Origin: Cervus elaphus
Lineage: Eukaryota; Chordata; Mammalia; Artiodactyla; Cervidae
Length of the DNA stretch: 64,000 bases
Assembly: GCF_910594005.1 (NCBI RefSeq)
Contig: NC_057825.1
Span: forward strand, 52,793,037 to 52,857,036
Direction of reading: 5' to 3'
The translations under genes were made by a program, and so were the position numbers. Under the pieces are notes generated by a model that had not been told where the DNA came from, did no database searches, and worked only from the letters and a program-made list of their open reading frames with translations. This document shows, piece by piece, positions 33,725 to 43,970 of this stretch; positions within the stretch are counted from its first letter, which is position 1; each line of letters starts with the position of its first letter.

Positions 33725-34700
33725 GGGGGAGGAGCCAAGATGGCGGAGGAGTAGGACGGGGAGACCACTTTCTCTCCTACAAATTCATCAAAAGAATAAC
33801 TGAATGCAGAGCAAACCTCACAAAACAACTTCTGATCGCTAGCTGAGGTCATCAGGCGCCCAGAAAAGCAGACCATTGTCTTCGAAGGGAGGTAGGACAA
33901 AATATAAAAGATAAAAAGTGAGACAGGGGAGCTAAGGACGGAGACCCGTCCCGGGAAGGGAGTCTTAGGCGGCCTTGCTTGGGCTAGGGTCCGGGCCTGA
34001 GTGCCCTGAGGACAATCGGAGGGAGCTTCTGTGAGGTGCCAACTTGAACTGTGGGAGACCAAAAGAGAGAAAATTAACCGGCCGGAACACACTGCCGGCC
34101 GTTCGCAGAACAAAGGGACGGAGAAAGTCCCAAGAAGAGGTCGCAGGCTGCGGACCGGCCCAGCCCCGCCGGAGGCAGGAGGCAGGGGGGAGGGGAAGGT
34201 CGCGGCGAGACACAGGGCACAGGCACCCGACCAGCGCGGGCGGGGACTGGGGCTGGGGACGCAGAGGGCGGAAGGCGCGCGCACCCGACTGGCGTCAGCG
34301 GAAACTGAGACTGGGTCCGCGGAAGGGAGTGAGTGTGCCACACCTGGGGATAGTGCGCCCATCAAGCCCCTCGCTGCATGGACCACTCTGACGGGGAAGG
34401 CACAGAGAGCAGGCGCAGCTTTTCCTTCCGCGCTTTTGTGTAACACCGGAGGGCTGGAACCTAGCGCAGCGCGGGGCGCGCTCCATATAGAACAGCTGGG
34501 AGCCTGAGCAGCGCAGACGGAGACAGCAGCGTCAGCCCCTCCCGGCAGTGCCAGCCCGCCCCCGCAGGGCCAGCCCCTCCCCGCAGCGTCAGCCCCGCCC
34601 CGCAGCGCCAGCCCATCCCCGCAGCGTCAGCCCCTCCCAGCAGCGCAACGGAACTAGCTAACTGAATAAGAGTCCACCTCCGCCCGCCTGTGTCAGGGCG
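33725..34700 (+). promoter_or_regulatory. L1 5'-UTR internal promoter region, GC-rich
   Basis: L1s carry an internal RNA polymerase II promoter in the 5' UTR that directs transcription from the first base. Here AAGATGGCGG at 33737-33746 matches the YY1-type motif that sets the start site in other mammalian L1s. The following kilobase is rich in CpG and GC (about 33900-34640), unlike the AT-rich surroundings, and contains GC-box-like CCCGCCCC sequences inside a tandem array. Methylation is the probable means of host silencing. Promoter function is inferred from position and motifs. Confidence 0.8.
34527..34640 (+). repeat. Six-unit 19-bp tandem repeat in the L1 5' UTR
   Basis: Six consecutive 19-bp units of the type CAGCGTCAGCCCCTCCCCG start at 34527, 34546, 34565, 34584, 34603 and 34622, followed by a partial unit. 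Some units hold a GC-box core (GCCCCGCCCC). The array resembles the promoter monomers or repeats that modulate L1 promoters in other mammals, but its role here is inferred. Confidence 0.95.
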
Positions 34701-34916
34701 GAAATGAGGCTCTGAGGAGACCGGCAAACAGAAGCCAAATAAACAAAGGGAACCGCTTCAGAAGGGACTGGTGCAACAGATTAAAATCCCTGTAGAAAAC
34801 ACCGACTTCACCGGAAGGGCCCTGTAGATATCGAGAAGTGTAAGCTGGAACGAGGAGCTATCTGAAAATGAGCCGAACCCACACTGACCGCAGCAGCTCC
34901 AGAGAAACTCCTAGAT

Positions 34917-35320
34917 ATATTTTTACTTTTTTTTTTTTCTAAGTAAGGAAAAAAAAAAAATTTTTTTTTCTTTTTATATTTTTTCTTTTCTATTTTTTCT
35001 CTTTTATTTTCCTTTAAAATTCCCTATTACTCCCCCATTACTCCTTAACTTTCATTTACATAGATTTTTACGATTTTTTTAATTAGGGGAAAAAAAAATT
35101 TTTTTTCTTTCTTTCTTTTTTTTTTTTTTTTTGTTGTTTTTTCTTTTTTTTGTTTTTCTTTTTTTTCTTTTTTCTTCTTTTTTTTCCTTTCCGTTTTCTC
35201 TTTTATTTTCTATTTTTCTTTTTCTCTTATTTCTTTTAAAGTCCTCTAGTACTCCTCTACTACTCTTCATTTTCATTTTCACTACACTATAACCTTACCA
35301 AAAAAAAAAAAAAAAGAAGC
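34917..35320 (+). repeat. Polypyrimidine/T-rich low-complexity tract in the L1 5' UTR
   Basis: About 400 bp dominated by T with C and short A-runs (for example poly-T at 35110-35130, poly-A at 35299-35314). It separates the GC-rich promoter from the ORF1-proximal leader and probably varies in length between copies. Confidence 0.9.
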
Positions 35321-36141
35321 CCTATCTTTAAACCGAAGATTATTCTCTCCCAATCTTGACTCTCTGTTTTCTACCTCAGAACACCTCTATTTCCTCCTTT
35401 CCCCTTCTCTTCCCAATCCAATTCTGTGAATCCTTGTAGGTGTCTGAGATACGGAGAACACTCTGGGAACAGACAGCTGCGTAGATCTGTCTCTCTCCTC
35501 TTGAGTCCCCCTTTTTCTCCTCCTGCTCATCTCTATCTCCCTCCTCCCTTTTCTCCTGTTCATGTAACTCTGTGAACCTCTCTGGGTGTCCCTAACAGGG
35601 GAGAATCTTTTCGCCATTAACCTAGAAGTTTTATTATCAGTGCTGTATAGTTGGAGAAGTCCTGAGACTACAGGAAGAATAAAACTGAAATCCAGAGGCA
35701 GGAAACTTAAGCCCAAAACCTGAGAACACCAGAAAACTCCTGACTACATGGAACTTTAAGCAATAAGTGACCGTCCAAAAGCCTCCATACCTACACTGAA
35801 ACCAACCACCACCCAAGAGCCAGTAAGTTTTAGAGCAAGACATACCACGCAAATTCTCCAGCAACACAGGAACATAGCCCCGAATGTCAACATACAGGCT
35901 GCCCAAGGTGACACCTAACACATAGACCCATCTCAAAACTCATTACTGGGCACTCCATTGCTCTCCAAAAAGAAGAAATCAAGTTCCACGCACCAGTACA
36001 CTGACGCAAGCTTCCCTAACCGGGAAACCTTGACAAGCCAATCGTCTAACCCCACCCACTGGGTAAATCCTCCACAATAAAAAGGAACCACAGACCTCCA
36101 GAATACAGAAAGTCCACTCCAGACACAGCAATCTAAACAAG

Positions 36142-37068
36142 ATGAAAAGGCAAAGAAATAACCAACAGGTAAAGGAACATGAAAAATGCCCACCAAGTCA
36201 AACAAAAGAGGAAGAGATAGGGAATCTACCTGAAAAAGAATTTAGAATAATGATAATAAAAATGATCCAAAATCTTGAAAACAAAATGGAGTTACAGATA
36301 AATAGCCTGGAGACAAAGATTGAAAAGATACAAGAATTGTTTAATAAAGACCTAGAAGGAATAAAAAAGAGTCAATTAAAAATGAACAATGCAATGAATG
36401 AGATCAAAAACACTTTGGAGGGAACCAAGAGTAGAATAACAGAGGCAGAAGATAGGATAAGTGAGGTAGAAGATAAAATGGTGGAAATAAATGAAGCAGA
36501 GAGGAAAAAAGAAAAAAGGATCAAAAGAAATGAGGACAACCTCAGGGACCTCTGGGACACTGTGAAACGCCCCAACATTCGAATCATAGGAGTTCCAGAA
36601 GAAGAAGACAAAAAGAAAGGCCATGAGAAAATACTCGAGGAGATAATAGCTGAAAACTTCCCTAAAATGGGGAAGGAAATAGCCACTCAAGTCCAAGAAA
36701 CCCAGAGAGTCCCAAACAGGATAAACCCAAGGCGAAACACCCCAAGACACATATTAATCAAATTAACAAAGATCAAACACAAAGAACAAATATTAAAAGC
36801 AGCAAGGGAAAAACAACAAATAACACACAAAGGGATTCCCATAAGGATAACAGCTGACCTATCAATAGAAACCCTCCAGGCCAGAAGGGAATGGCAGGAC
36901 GTCCTGAAAGTAATGAAAGAGAATAACCTACAACCTAGATTACTGTATCCAGCAAGGATCTCATTCAGATATGAAGGAGAACTCAAAAGCTTTACAGATA
37001 AGCAAAAGCTGAGAGAATTCAGCACCACCAAACCAGCTCTTCAACAAATGCTAAAGGATCTTCTCTAG
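36142..37068 (+). CDS. ORF1: L1 ORF1p, RNA-binding chaperone, intact (308 aa)
   Basis: ORF1p binds L1 RNA as a trimer, acts as a nucleic-acid chaperone and is needed in the cytoplasmic L1 ribonucleoprotein. Residues 1-35 are a basic and acidic leader. Residues 36-135 are heptad-rich (IIKMIQNLENKMELQINSL onward) and form the coiled coil. Residues 143-235 form the RRM, with RNIRIIGVPE-like RNP2 at 145-153 and RHILIKLTK at 202-210. Residues 240-300 form the C-terminal domain (DLSIETLQARREW at 239-251, conserved in mammalian ORF1p). The REKQQITHKG segment (223-231) corresponds to the conserved REKG-type loop. The start ATG has A at -3. Length is close to the 338 aa of human ORF1p, with a shorter coiled coil. 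The frame ends at TAG 37066-37068, 51 bp before ORF2. Confidence 0.97.
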   Translation: MKRQRNNQQVKEHEKCPPSQTKEEEIGNLPEKEFRIMIIKMIQNLENKMELQINSLETKIEKIQELFNKDLEGIKKSQLKMNNAMNEIKNTLEGTKSRITEAEDRISEVEDKMVEINEAERKKEKRIKRNEDNLRDLWDTVKRPNIRIIGVPEEEDKKKGHEKILEEIIAENFPKMGKEIATQVQETQRVPNRINPRRNTPRHILIKLTKIKHKEQILKAAREKQQITHKGIPIRITADLSIETLQARREWQDVLKVMKENNLQPRLLYPARISFRYEGELKSFTDKQKLREFSTTKPALQQMLKDLL

Positions 37069-37119
37069 ACAGGAAATGCAGAAAGGTTGTATAAACGTGA
37101 ACCCAAAACAACAAAGTAA

Positions 37120-40100
37120 ATGGCAACGGGACCACACCTATCAATAATTACCTTAAATGTAAATGGGTTGAATGCCCCAACCAAAAGACAAAGATTGGCT
37201 GAATGGATACAAAAACAAGACCCCCATATATGCTGTCTACAAGAGACCCACCTCAAAACAAGAGACACATACAGACTAAAAGTGAAGGGCTGGAAAAAAA
37301 TATTTCACACAAATGGAGACCAAAAGAAAGCAGGAGTCGCAATACTCATATCAGATAAAATAGACTTTCAAATAAAAGCTGTGAAAAGAGACAAAGAAGG
37401 ACACTACATAATGATCAAAGGATCAATCCAAGAAGAAGATATAACAATTATAAATATATATGCACCCAACATAGGAGCACCGCAATATGTACGGCAAACA
37501 CTAACGAGTATGAAAGAGGGAATTAATAGTAACACAATAATAGTGGGAGACTTTAATACCCCACTCACAACTATGGATAGATCAACTAAACAGAAAATTA
37601 ACAAGGAAACACAAACTTTAAATGACACAATGGACCAGCTAGACCTAATTGATATCTATAGGACATTTCACCCCAAAACAAGCAACTTCACCTTTTTCTC
37701 AAGTGCACACGGAACCTTCTCCAGAATAGATCACATCCTGGGCCATAAATCTAGTCTTGGAAAATTCAAAAAAATTGAAATCATTCCAGTCATCTTTTCT
37801 GACCACAGTGCAGTAAGATTAGATCTCAATTACAGGAAAAAAATTGTTAAAAATTCAAACACCTGGAGGCTAAATAACACGCTTCTGAATAACCAACAAA
37901 TCATAGAAGAAATCAAAAAAGAAATCAAAATATGTATAGAAATGAATGAAAATGAAAACACAACAACCCAAAACCTATGGGACACTGTAAAAGCAGTGCT
38001 AAGGGGAAGGTTCATAGCATTACAGGCTTACATCAAGAAACAAGAAAAAAGCCAAATAAATAACCTAACTCTACACCTAAAGCAATTAGAGAAGGAAGAA
38101 ATGAAGAACCCCAGGGTTAGCAGAAGGAAAGAAATCTTAAAAATTAAGGCAGAAATAAATGCAATAGAAACTAAAGAGACCATAGCAAAAATCAACAAAG
38201 CTAAAAGCTGTTTTTTTGAAAAAATAAACAAAATTGACAAACCATTAGCAAGACTCATTAAGAAACAAAGAGAGAAGAACCAAATTAACAAAATTAGAAA
38301 TGAAAATGGAGAGATCACAACAGACAACACTGAAATACAAAGGATCATAAGAGACTACTACCAGCAGCTCTATGCCAATAAAATGGACAACTTGGATGAA
38401 ATGGACAAATTCTTAGAAAAGTATAACTTTCCAAAACTGAACCAGGAAGAAATAGAAGATCTTAACAGACCCATCACAGGCAAGGAAATCGAAACTGTAA
38501 TCAAAAATCTTCCAGCAAACAAAAGCCCAGGACCAGATGGCTTCACAGCTGAATTCTACCAAAAATTTAGAGAAGAGCTAACACCTACCTTACTCAAACT
38601 CTTCCAGAAAATTGCAGAAGAAGGTAAACTTCCAAACTCATTCTATGAGGCCACCATCACCCTAATTCCAAAACCTGACAAAGATGCCACAAAAAAAGAA
38701 AACTACAGGCCAATATCACTGATGAACATAGATGCAAAAATCCTTAACAAAATTCTAGCAAACAGAATCCAACAACATATTAAAAAAACCATACACCACG
38801 ACCAAGTGGGCTTTATCCCAGGAATGCAAGGATTCTTCAATATCCGCAAATCAATCAATGTAATACACCACATTAACAAATTGAAAGATAAAAACCATAT
38901 GATTATCTCAATAGATGCAGAGAAAGCCTTTGACAAAATTCAACACTCATTTATGATTAAAACGCTCCAAAAAGCAGGAATAGAAGGAACATACCTCAAC
39001 ATAATAAAAGCTATATATGACAAACCCACAGCAAGCATCACCCTCAATGGTGAAAAATTGAAAGCATTTCCCCTGAAATCAGGAACAAGACAAGGGTGCC
39101 CACTGTCACCACTACTGTTCAACATAGTGTTGGAAGTTTTGGCCACAGCAATCAGAGCAGAAAAAGAAGTAAAAGGAATCCAGATAGGAAAAGAAGAAGT
39201 GAAACTCTCACTGTTTGCAGATGACATGATCCTCTATATAGAAAACCCTAAAGACTCTACCAGAAAATTACTAGAACTAATCAATGAATATAGTAAAGTT
39301 GCAGGATATAAAATTAACACACAGAAATCCCTTGCATTCCTATATACTAACAATGAAAAAACAGAAAGAGAAATTAAGGAAACAATACCATTCACCATTG
39401 CAACAAAAAGAATAAAATACTTAGGAGTATATCTACCTAAAGAAACAAAAGACCTATACATAGAAAACTATAAAACACTGATGAAAGAAATCAAAGAGGA
39501 CACAAACAGATGGAGAAACATACCGTGTTCATGGATTGGAAGAATCAATATTGTCAAAATGGCTATTCTACCCAAAGCAATCTATAGATTCAATGCAATC
39601 CCTATCAAGCTACCAACGGTATTTTTCACAGAACTAGACCAAAGAATTTCACAATTTGTATGGAAATACAAAAAACCTCGAAGAGCCAAAGTAATCTTGA
39701 GAAAGAAGAATGGAACTGGAGGAATCAACCTGCCTGACTTCAGACTCTACTACAAAGCCACAGTCATCAAGACAGTGTGGTACTGGCACAAAGACAGAAA
39801 TATAGACCAATGGAACAGAATAGAAAGCCCAGAGATAAATCCACGAACCTATGGACACCTTATCTTTGACAAAGGAGGCAAGGATATACAATGGAAAAAA
39901 GACAACCTCTTTAACAAGTGGTGCTGGGAAAACTGGTCAACCACTTGCAAAAGAATGAAACTAGAACACTTTCTAACACCATACACAAAAATAAACTCAA
40001 AATGGATTAAAGATCTAAATGTAAGACCAGAAACTATAAAACTCCTAGAGGAGAACATAGGCAAAACACTCTCCGACATAAATCACAGCAAGATCCTCTA

Positions 40101-40938
40101 TGACCCACCTCCCAGAATATTGGAAATAAAAGCAAAACTAAACAAATGGGATCTAATGAAACTTAAAAGCTTTTGCACTACAAAAGAAACTATAAGTAAG
40201 GTGAAAAGACAGCCGTCAGATTGGGAGAAAATAATAGCAAATGAAGAAACAGACAAAGGATTAATCTCAAAAATATACAAGCAACTCCTGCAGCTCAATT
40301 CCAGAAAAATAAATGACCCAATCAAAAAATGGGCCAGAGAACTAAACAGACATTTCTCCAAAGAAGACATACAGATGGCTAACAAACACATGAAAAGGTG
40401 CTCAACATCACTCATTATTAGAGAAATGCAAATCAAAACCACAATGAGGTACCATTACACACCAGTCAGGATGGCTGCTATCCAAAAGTCTACAAGCAAT
40501 AAATGCTGGAGAGGGTGTGGAGAAAAGGGAACCCTCTTACACTGTTGGTGGGAATGCAAACTAGTACAGCCACTATGGAAAACAGTGTGGAGATTCCTTA
40601 AAAAACTGGAAATAGAACTGCCATGTGACCCAGCAATACCACTTCTGGGCATACACACTGAGGAGACCATATCTGAAAGGGACACATGCACCCCAATGTT
40701 CATCGCAGCACTGTTTATAATAGCCAGGACATGGAAGCAACCTAGATGCCCATCAGCAGATGAATGGATAAGGAAGCTGTGGTACATATACACCATGGAA
40801 TTTTACTCAGCCGTCAAAAAGAATTCATTTGAACCAGTCCTAATGAGATGGATGAAACTGGAGCCCCTTATACAGAGTGAAGTAAGCCAGAAAGATAAAG
40901 AACATTACAGCATACTAACACATATATATGGAATTTAG
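37120..40938 (+). CDS. ORF2: L1 ORF2p, endonuclease and reverse transcriptase, intact (1272 aa)
   Basis: ORF2p nicks target DNA and primes cDNA synthesis from the nick (target-primed reverse transcription). The APE-type endonuclease (residues 1-238) retains N13, E42, Y114, D144, N146, D204, D228 and H229. A PIP-box-like Q407-x2-I410-x2-Y413-Y414 precedes the RT, as in human L1, where it binds PCNA. RT landmarks are SPGPDGF at 469-475, motif A Asp599 (SIDAEKAFD), motif B QGCPLSP from 658, and FADD at 699-702. The C-terminal zinc-knuckle-like CX3CX7HX4C has C1129, C1133, H1141 and C1146. Length matches human ORF2p (1275 aa). An in-frame TAA (37117-37119) abuts the ATG, so this start is the first possible. 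Translation probably depends on unconventional reinitiation after ORF1. No stop or frameshift is present. Confidence 0.97.
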   Translation: MATGPHLSIITLNVNGLNAPTKRQRLAEWIQKQDPHICCLQETHLKTRDTYRLKVKGWKKIFHTNGDQKKAGVAILISDKIDFQIKAVKRDKEGHYIMIKGSIQEEDITIINIYAPNIGAPQYVRQTLTSMKEGINSNTIIVGDFNTPLTTMDRSTKQKINKETQTLNDTMDQLDLIDIYRTFHPKTSNFTFFSSAHGTFSRIDHILGHKSSLGKFKKIEIIPVIFSDHSAVRLDLNYRKKIVKNSNTWRLNNTLLNNQQIIEEIKKEIKICIEMNENENTTTQNLWDTVKAVLRGRFIALQAYIKKQEKSQINNLTLHLKQLEKEEMKNPRVSRRKEILKIKAEINAIETKETIAKINKAKSCFFEKINKIDKPLARLIKKQREKNQINKIRNENGEITTDNTEIQRIIRDYYQQLYANKMDNLDEMDKFLEKYNFPKLNQEEIEDLNRPITGKEIETVIKNLPANKSPGPDGFTAEFYQKFREELTPTLLKLFQKIAEEGKLPNSFYEATITLIPKPDKDATKKENYRPISLMNIDAKILNKILANRIQQHIKKTIHHDQVGFIPGMQGFFNIRKSINVIHHINKLKDKNHMIISIDAEKAFDKIQHSFMIKTLQKAGIEGTYLNIIKAIYDKPTASITLNGEKLKAFPLKSGTRQGCPLSPLLFNIVLEVLATAIRAEKEVKGIQIGKEEVKLSLFADDMILYIENPKDSTRKLLELINEYSKVAGYKINTQKSLAFLYTNNEKTEREIKETIPFTIATKRIKYLGVYLPKETKDLYIENYKTLMKEIKEDTNRWRNIPCSWIGRINIVKMAILPKAIYRFNAIPIKLPTVFFTELDQRISQFVWKYKKPRRAKVILRKKNGTGGINLPDFRLYYKATVIKTVWYWHKDRNIDQWNRIESPEINPRTYGHLIFDKGGKDIQWKKDNLFNKWCWENWSTTCKRMKLEHFLTPYTKINSKWIKDLNVRPETIKLLEENIGKTLSDINHSKILYDPPPRILEIKAKLNKWDLMKLKSFCTTKETISKVKRQPSDWEKIIANEETDKGLISKIYKQLLQLNSRKINDPIKKWARELNRHFSKEDIQMANKHMKRCSTSLIIREMQIKTTMRYHYTPVRMAAIQKSTSNKCWRGCGEKGTLLHCWWECKLVQPLWKTVWRFLKKLEIELPCDPAIPLLGIHTEETISERDTCTPMFIAALFIIARTWKQPRCPSADEWIRKLWYIYTMEFYSAVKKNSFEPVLMRWMKLEPLIQSEVSQKDKEHYSILTHIYGI

Positions 40939-41151
40939 AAAGATGGTAACGATAACCCTATATGCAAAACAGAAAAAGAGACACAGAAATACAGAACAGA
41001 CTTTTGAACTCTGTGGGAGAAGGTGAGGGTGGGATGTTTCAAAAGAACAGCATGTATACTATCTATGGTGAAACAGATCACCAGCCCAGGTGGGATGCAT
41101 GAGACAAGTGCTCCGGCCTGGTGCACTGGGAAGACCCAGAGGAATCGGGTG

Positions 41152-41186
41152 AAGAGGGAGATGGGAGGGGGGATCGGGATGGGGAA
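41152..41186 (+). promoter_or_regulatory. G-rich tract of the L1 3' UTR
   Basis: Several G-runs of three to six lie within 35 bp (GGGAGGGGGG, GGGATGGGG). A polypurine tract able to form a quadruplex is a conserved trait of mammalian L1 3' UTRs; its function is debated. The related copy at 24549-24582 keeps it. Confidence 0.75.
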
Positions 41187-41265
41187 TAAGTGTAAATCTA
41201 TGGCTGATTCATATCAATGTATGACAAAACCCACTGAAATGTTGTGAAGTAATTAGCCTCCAACT

Positions 41266-41271
41266 AATAAA
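41266..41271 (+). promoter_or_regulatory. L1 polyadenylation signal
   Basis: An AATAAA lies 19 bp before the end of the A-rich tail of the full-length L1. Confidence 0.85.
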
Positions 41272-41290
41272 AAAATTAAAAAAAAAAAAC

Positions 41291-41302
41291 AAACTTAAAA
41301 CT
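41291..41302 (+). repeat. L1 target-site duplication, right copy
   Basis: AAACTTAAAACT, identical to the left copy at 33713-33724. Confidence 0.95.
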
Positions 41303-41409
41303 ACTGCCAACTTTTCAGATACTTTTCAACTTCATTGCTTAACTTTAAATGCAATTAGGCTTATGTATATAAGCTGAATTTTTAAAATAGTACTTGCTTT
41401 TTAATAAGA

Positions 41410-41570
41410 GAAGTAGGGACTTCTCTGCAAGTCCAGAGGTTAAGAGTCCACACTTCCAGTGCAGGGGTAATGGGTTTGATCTCCGGTCAGTGAACTCAAG
41501 ATTCCACATGCCACCCTTTTGCAGCCAAAAACAAATAGATAAAGAAATAAGTAAAGAAAGAAAGAGAAAA
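41410..41570 (+). mobile_element. CHR-type SINE, short form
   Basis: GGGACTTCTCTGCAAGTCCA head, box B region GGGTTTGATCTCC, then GTGAACTCAAGATTCCACAT and an AAATA/GAAA-rich tail. Confidence 0.88.
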
Positions 41571-41591
41571 AAGAGAAGCTATTATTCAATT

Positions 41592-43336
41592 ATCAGTTCA
41601 GTTAAGTTCATTCACTTAGTCATGTCGATTCTGTGACCCTATGGACTTCAGCACGCCCAGGCTTCCCTGTCCATCACCAGCTCCCAGAGCTTGCTCAGAC
41701 TCATGTCGATTGAGTTGGTGATTCCATCCAACCATCTCATCCTCTGTCATCCTCTTCTCCTTCTGCCTTCAATCTTTCCAGCATCAGGGTATTTTCCAGT
41801 GAGTCTGTCTTTGGCATCAGGTGGCCAAAGTATTGGAGTTTCAGCTTTAGCATCAGTCTTTCCAGTGAATATTCAGGGCTGATTTCCTTTAGGATGGACT
41901 GGTTGGATCTCCTTGCAGTCCAAGGGACTCTCAACTCTCAACTCTTCTTCAACAACACAGTTCAAAATCATCAATTCTTCAGCACTCAGCTTTCTTTATA
42001 GTCCAACTCTCACATCTATACATGACCACTGGAAAAACCATAGCCTTGACCAGATGGACCTTTGTTGGCAAAGTAATGTCTCTGCTTTTTAATATGCTGT
42101 CTAGGTTGGACATAGTTTGTTTTGTTTTTTTTTTTTCCCAAGGAGTAAGTATAATTTTATTTTATGGCTGCAGTCACCATCTGCAGTGATTTTGGAGTCC
42201 CAAAAAATAAAGTCTGCCACTGTTTCCATTGTTTCCCTATCTGTTTGCTATGAAATGATGGGGCCAGATGCCAAGATCTTAGTTTTCTGAATGTTGAAAA
42301 TTAAGCCAGCTTTTTCACTCTCCTCTTTACTTTCATCAAGAGGATCTTCAGTTCCTCTTCACTTTCTGCCATAAAGGCGGTGTCATCTGCATGTCTGAGG
42401 TTATTGATATTTCTCCCTGCAATCTTAATTTCAGCTTGTGCTTTATCCAGACCAGCATTCTGCATGATGCACTCTGCATATAAGTTCAATAAGCAGTGTG
42501 ATGATTTGCAGCCTTGATGTATTCCTTTCCCAATTTGGAACCAGTCTGTTGTTCCATGTCCGGTTCTAACTGTTGCTTCTTGACCTGAATACTGATTTTG
42601 CCAGAAGCAGGTAAGGTGGTCTGGTGTTCCCAGCTCTTGAAGAATTTCCCACAGTTTATTGTGATCCACACAGTCAAAGGCTTTGGCGTAGTCAATAAGG
42701 CAGAAATAGATGTTTTTCTGGAACTCTCTTGCTTTTTTGATGATCCTGCAGATATTGGCAATTTGATCTCTGGTCCCTCTGTCTTTTCTAAATCCAGCTT
42801 GAACATCTGGAAGTTCTCGGTTCATGTATTGCTGAAGCCTGGCTTGGAGAATTTTGAGCATTACTTTACTAGCGTGTGAGATGAGGGCAATTGTGCGGTA
42901 GTTGGAGCATTCTTTGGGATTGCCTTTCTTAGGGACTGGAATGAAAACTGACCTTTTCCAGTCCTGTGGCCACTGCTGAGTTTTCCAAATTTGCTGGCAT
43001 ATTGCGGGCAGCACTTTCACAGCATCATCTTTCAGGATTTGAAATAGTTCAACTGGAATTCCATCACATCGACCAGCTCTGTTCGTAGTGATGCTTTCTA
43101 AGGCCCACCTGACTTCACATTCCAGGATGTCTGGCTCTAGGTGAGTGATCACATCATTGTGATTATCTGGGTCATGAAGATCTTTTTTGTACAGTTCTGT
43201 GTATTCTTGCCACCTCTTCTTAATATCTTCTGCTTCTGTTAAGTCCATACGATTCCTGTCCTTTATCAAACCCACCTTTGTGTGAAATGTCTCCTTGGTA
43301 TCTCTAATTTTCTTGAAGAGATCTCTCGTCTTTCTA
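41592..43336 (-). mobile_element. BovB LINE, 1.75-kb fragment
   Basis: Minus strand, from before the RT domain to the 3' terminus (TCAGTTCAGTTAAG on the plus strand). The RT part is open for over a kilobase. The C-terminal part is broken near 42300 and again near 42110-42140, where a T-rich insertion lies. The 5' end is truncated at about 43336 next to an A/T-run. Confidence 0.96.
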
Positions 43337-43374
43337 AAAAAAAAGTACAGGTTAATTCTAAGTGCAATAAACAA
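42301..43374 (-). pseudogene. BovB reverse transcriptase relic, 357-codon frame
   Basis: RTE-clade reverse transcriptase, uninterrupted over its fingers and palm. It contains KRSVFIPVPKKGN, motif A CLIDYAKAFDCVDHNKLW, motif B-like HQGCKSSHCLLNLY (altered from the usual QGC-LSP pattern) and motif C reading LRHADD, with His in place of the usual Tyr. The endonuclease and the C-terminal third are absent from the frame. BovB is known to have spread between reptiles and ruminants by horizontal transfer. The initial Met lies in flanking sequence, so this is a relic with no native start. Confidence 0.92.
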
Positions 43375-43669
43375 AAAAGATATTTAAATGCACTAAATAA
43401 GACAATCGAAGATTTGTTTTATTGGTCTTGAATTATTTGACACTTGAATTAAGTTGTGGTATTATTACAGGTGACTATCAATAAGCTAAAAGTTATTGTG
43501 TATGTACTTTTTTGTTTTCAAAATAAAGATAGAAGTGAAGAGAGGAGAAAGCTAATCAAAACCCTCTAGGACCACCTGCCAACACTGGGTTTATAGCATC
43601 CAATTTAGAGTACATGAACAAATCTCTTCTTGAGTTGACAGTCCAATATTAATTAAATAATTTCTGCAG
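43337..43669. other. Spacer
   Basis: Nothing recognised. Confidence 0.4.
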
Positions 43670-43970
43670 GGATTCCCTGGTGGTCCAGTGCAAAGAATCT
43701 GTCTGCCAATACAGGGGACATGGGTACAACCCCTGGTCCAGGAATATTACAGGGTAATCTGCAGGGTAACTAAGCCCGTGAGCCTACAGTACTGAGCCTG
43801 AGAGCCAAACCTGCTGAAACCTGAGTGTCTAGAGCCTGTGCTTAACAAGAGAAGCCACAGAAATGAGAATCCCATGCACCATAACTAGAGAGTAGCCACT
43901 GCTCACTGCAACTAGAGAAAAGCCACATGCAGCAACAGACTCAGTGTAGCCAAAACTGAATTTAAAACTT
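43670..43970 (+). mobile_element. CHR-type SINE, long form
   Basis: GGGATTCCCTGGTGGTCCAG head, then ACAACCCCTGGTCCAGGAA, ACAAGAGAAGCCACAGAAAT, ACTAGAGAGTAGCCACTGC and AGTGTAGCCAAAACTGAAT near the tail. Confidence 0.9.

Larger units (their letters stand above)
33725..41290 (+). mobile_element. Full-length LINE-1 with both ORFs intact
   Basis: A 7.57-kb autonomous non-LTR retrotransposon. It begins GGGGGAGGAGCCAAGATGG, the same opening as mammalian L1s with a complete 5' end. It contains a 2.4-kb 5' UTR, ORF1 (36142-37068), a 51-bp spacer, ORF2 (37120-40938), a 3' UTR with a G-rich tract, an AATAAA at 41266-41271 and an A-rich tail. Perfect 12-bp target duplications flank it. Both reading frames are free of stops, and all catalytic residues I checked are present. 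By structure it is a candidate retrotransposition-competent copy; activity itself cannot be read from sequence. The intact frames and flawless target duplication suggest a young insertion. Confidence 0.97.

Noticed and set aside
34031..34507. A 158-codon plus-strand frame in the L1 5' UTR
   Set aside because: It lies in the GC-rich promoter where stop codons are scarce. It overlaps other frames on both strands and shows no domain or plausible initiation context.
35079..35282. A Lys/Arg-rich 67-codon minus-strand frame
   Set aside because: It is low-complexity translation of the T-rich tract in the L1 5' UTR.
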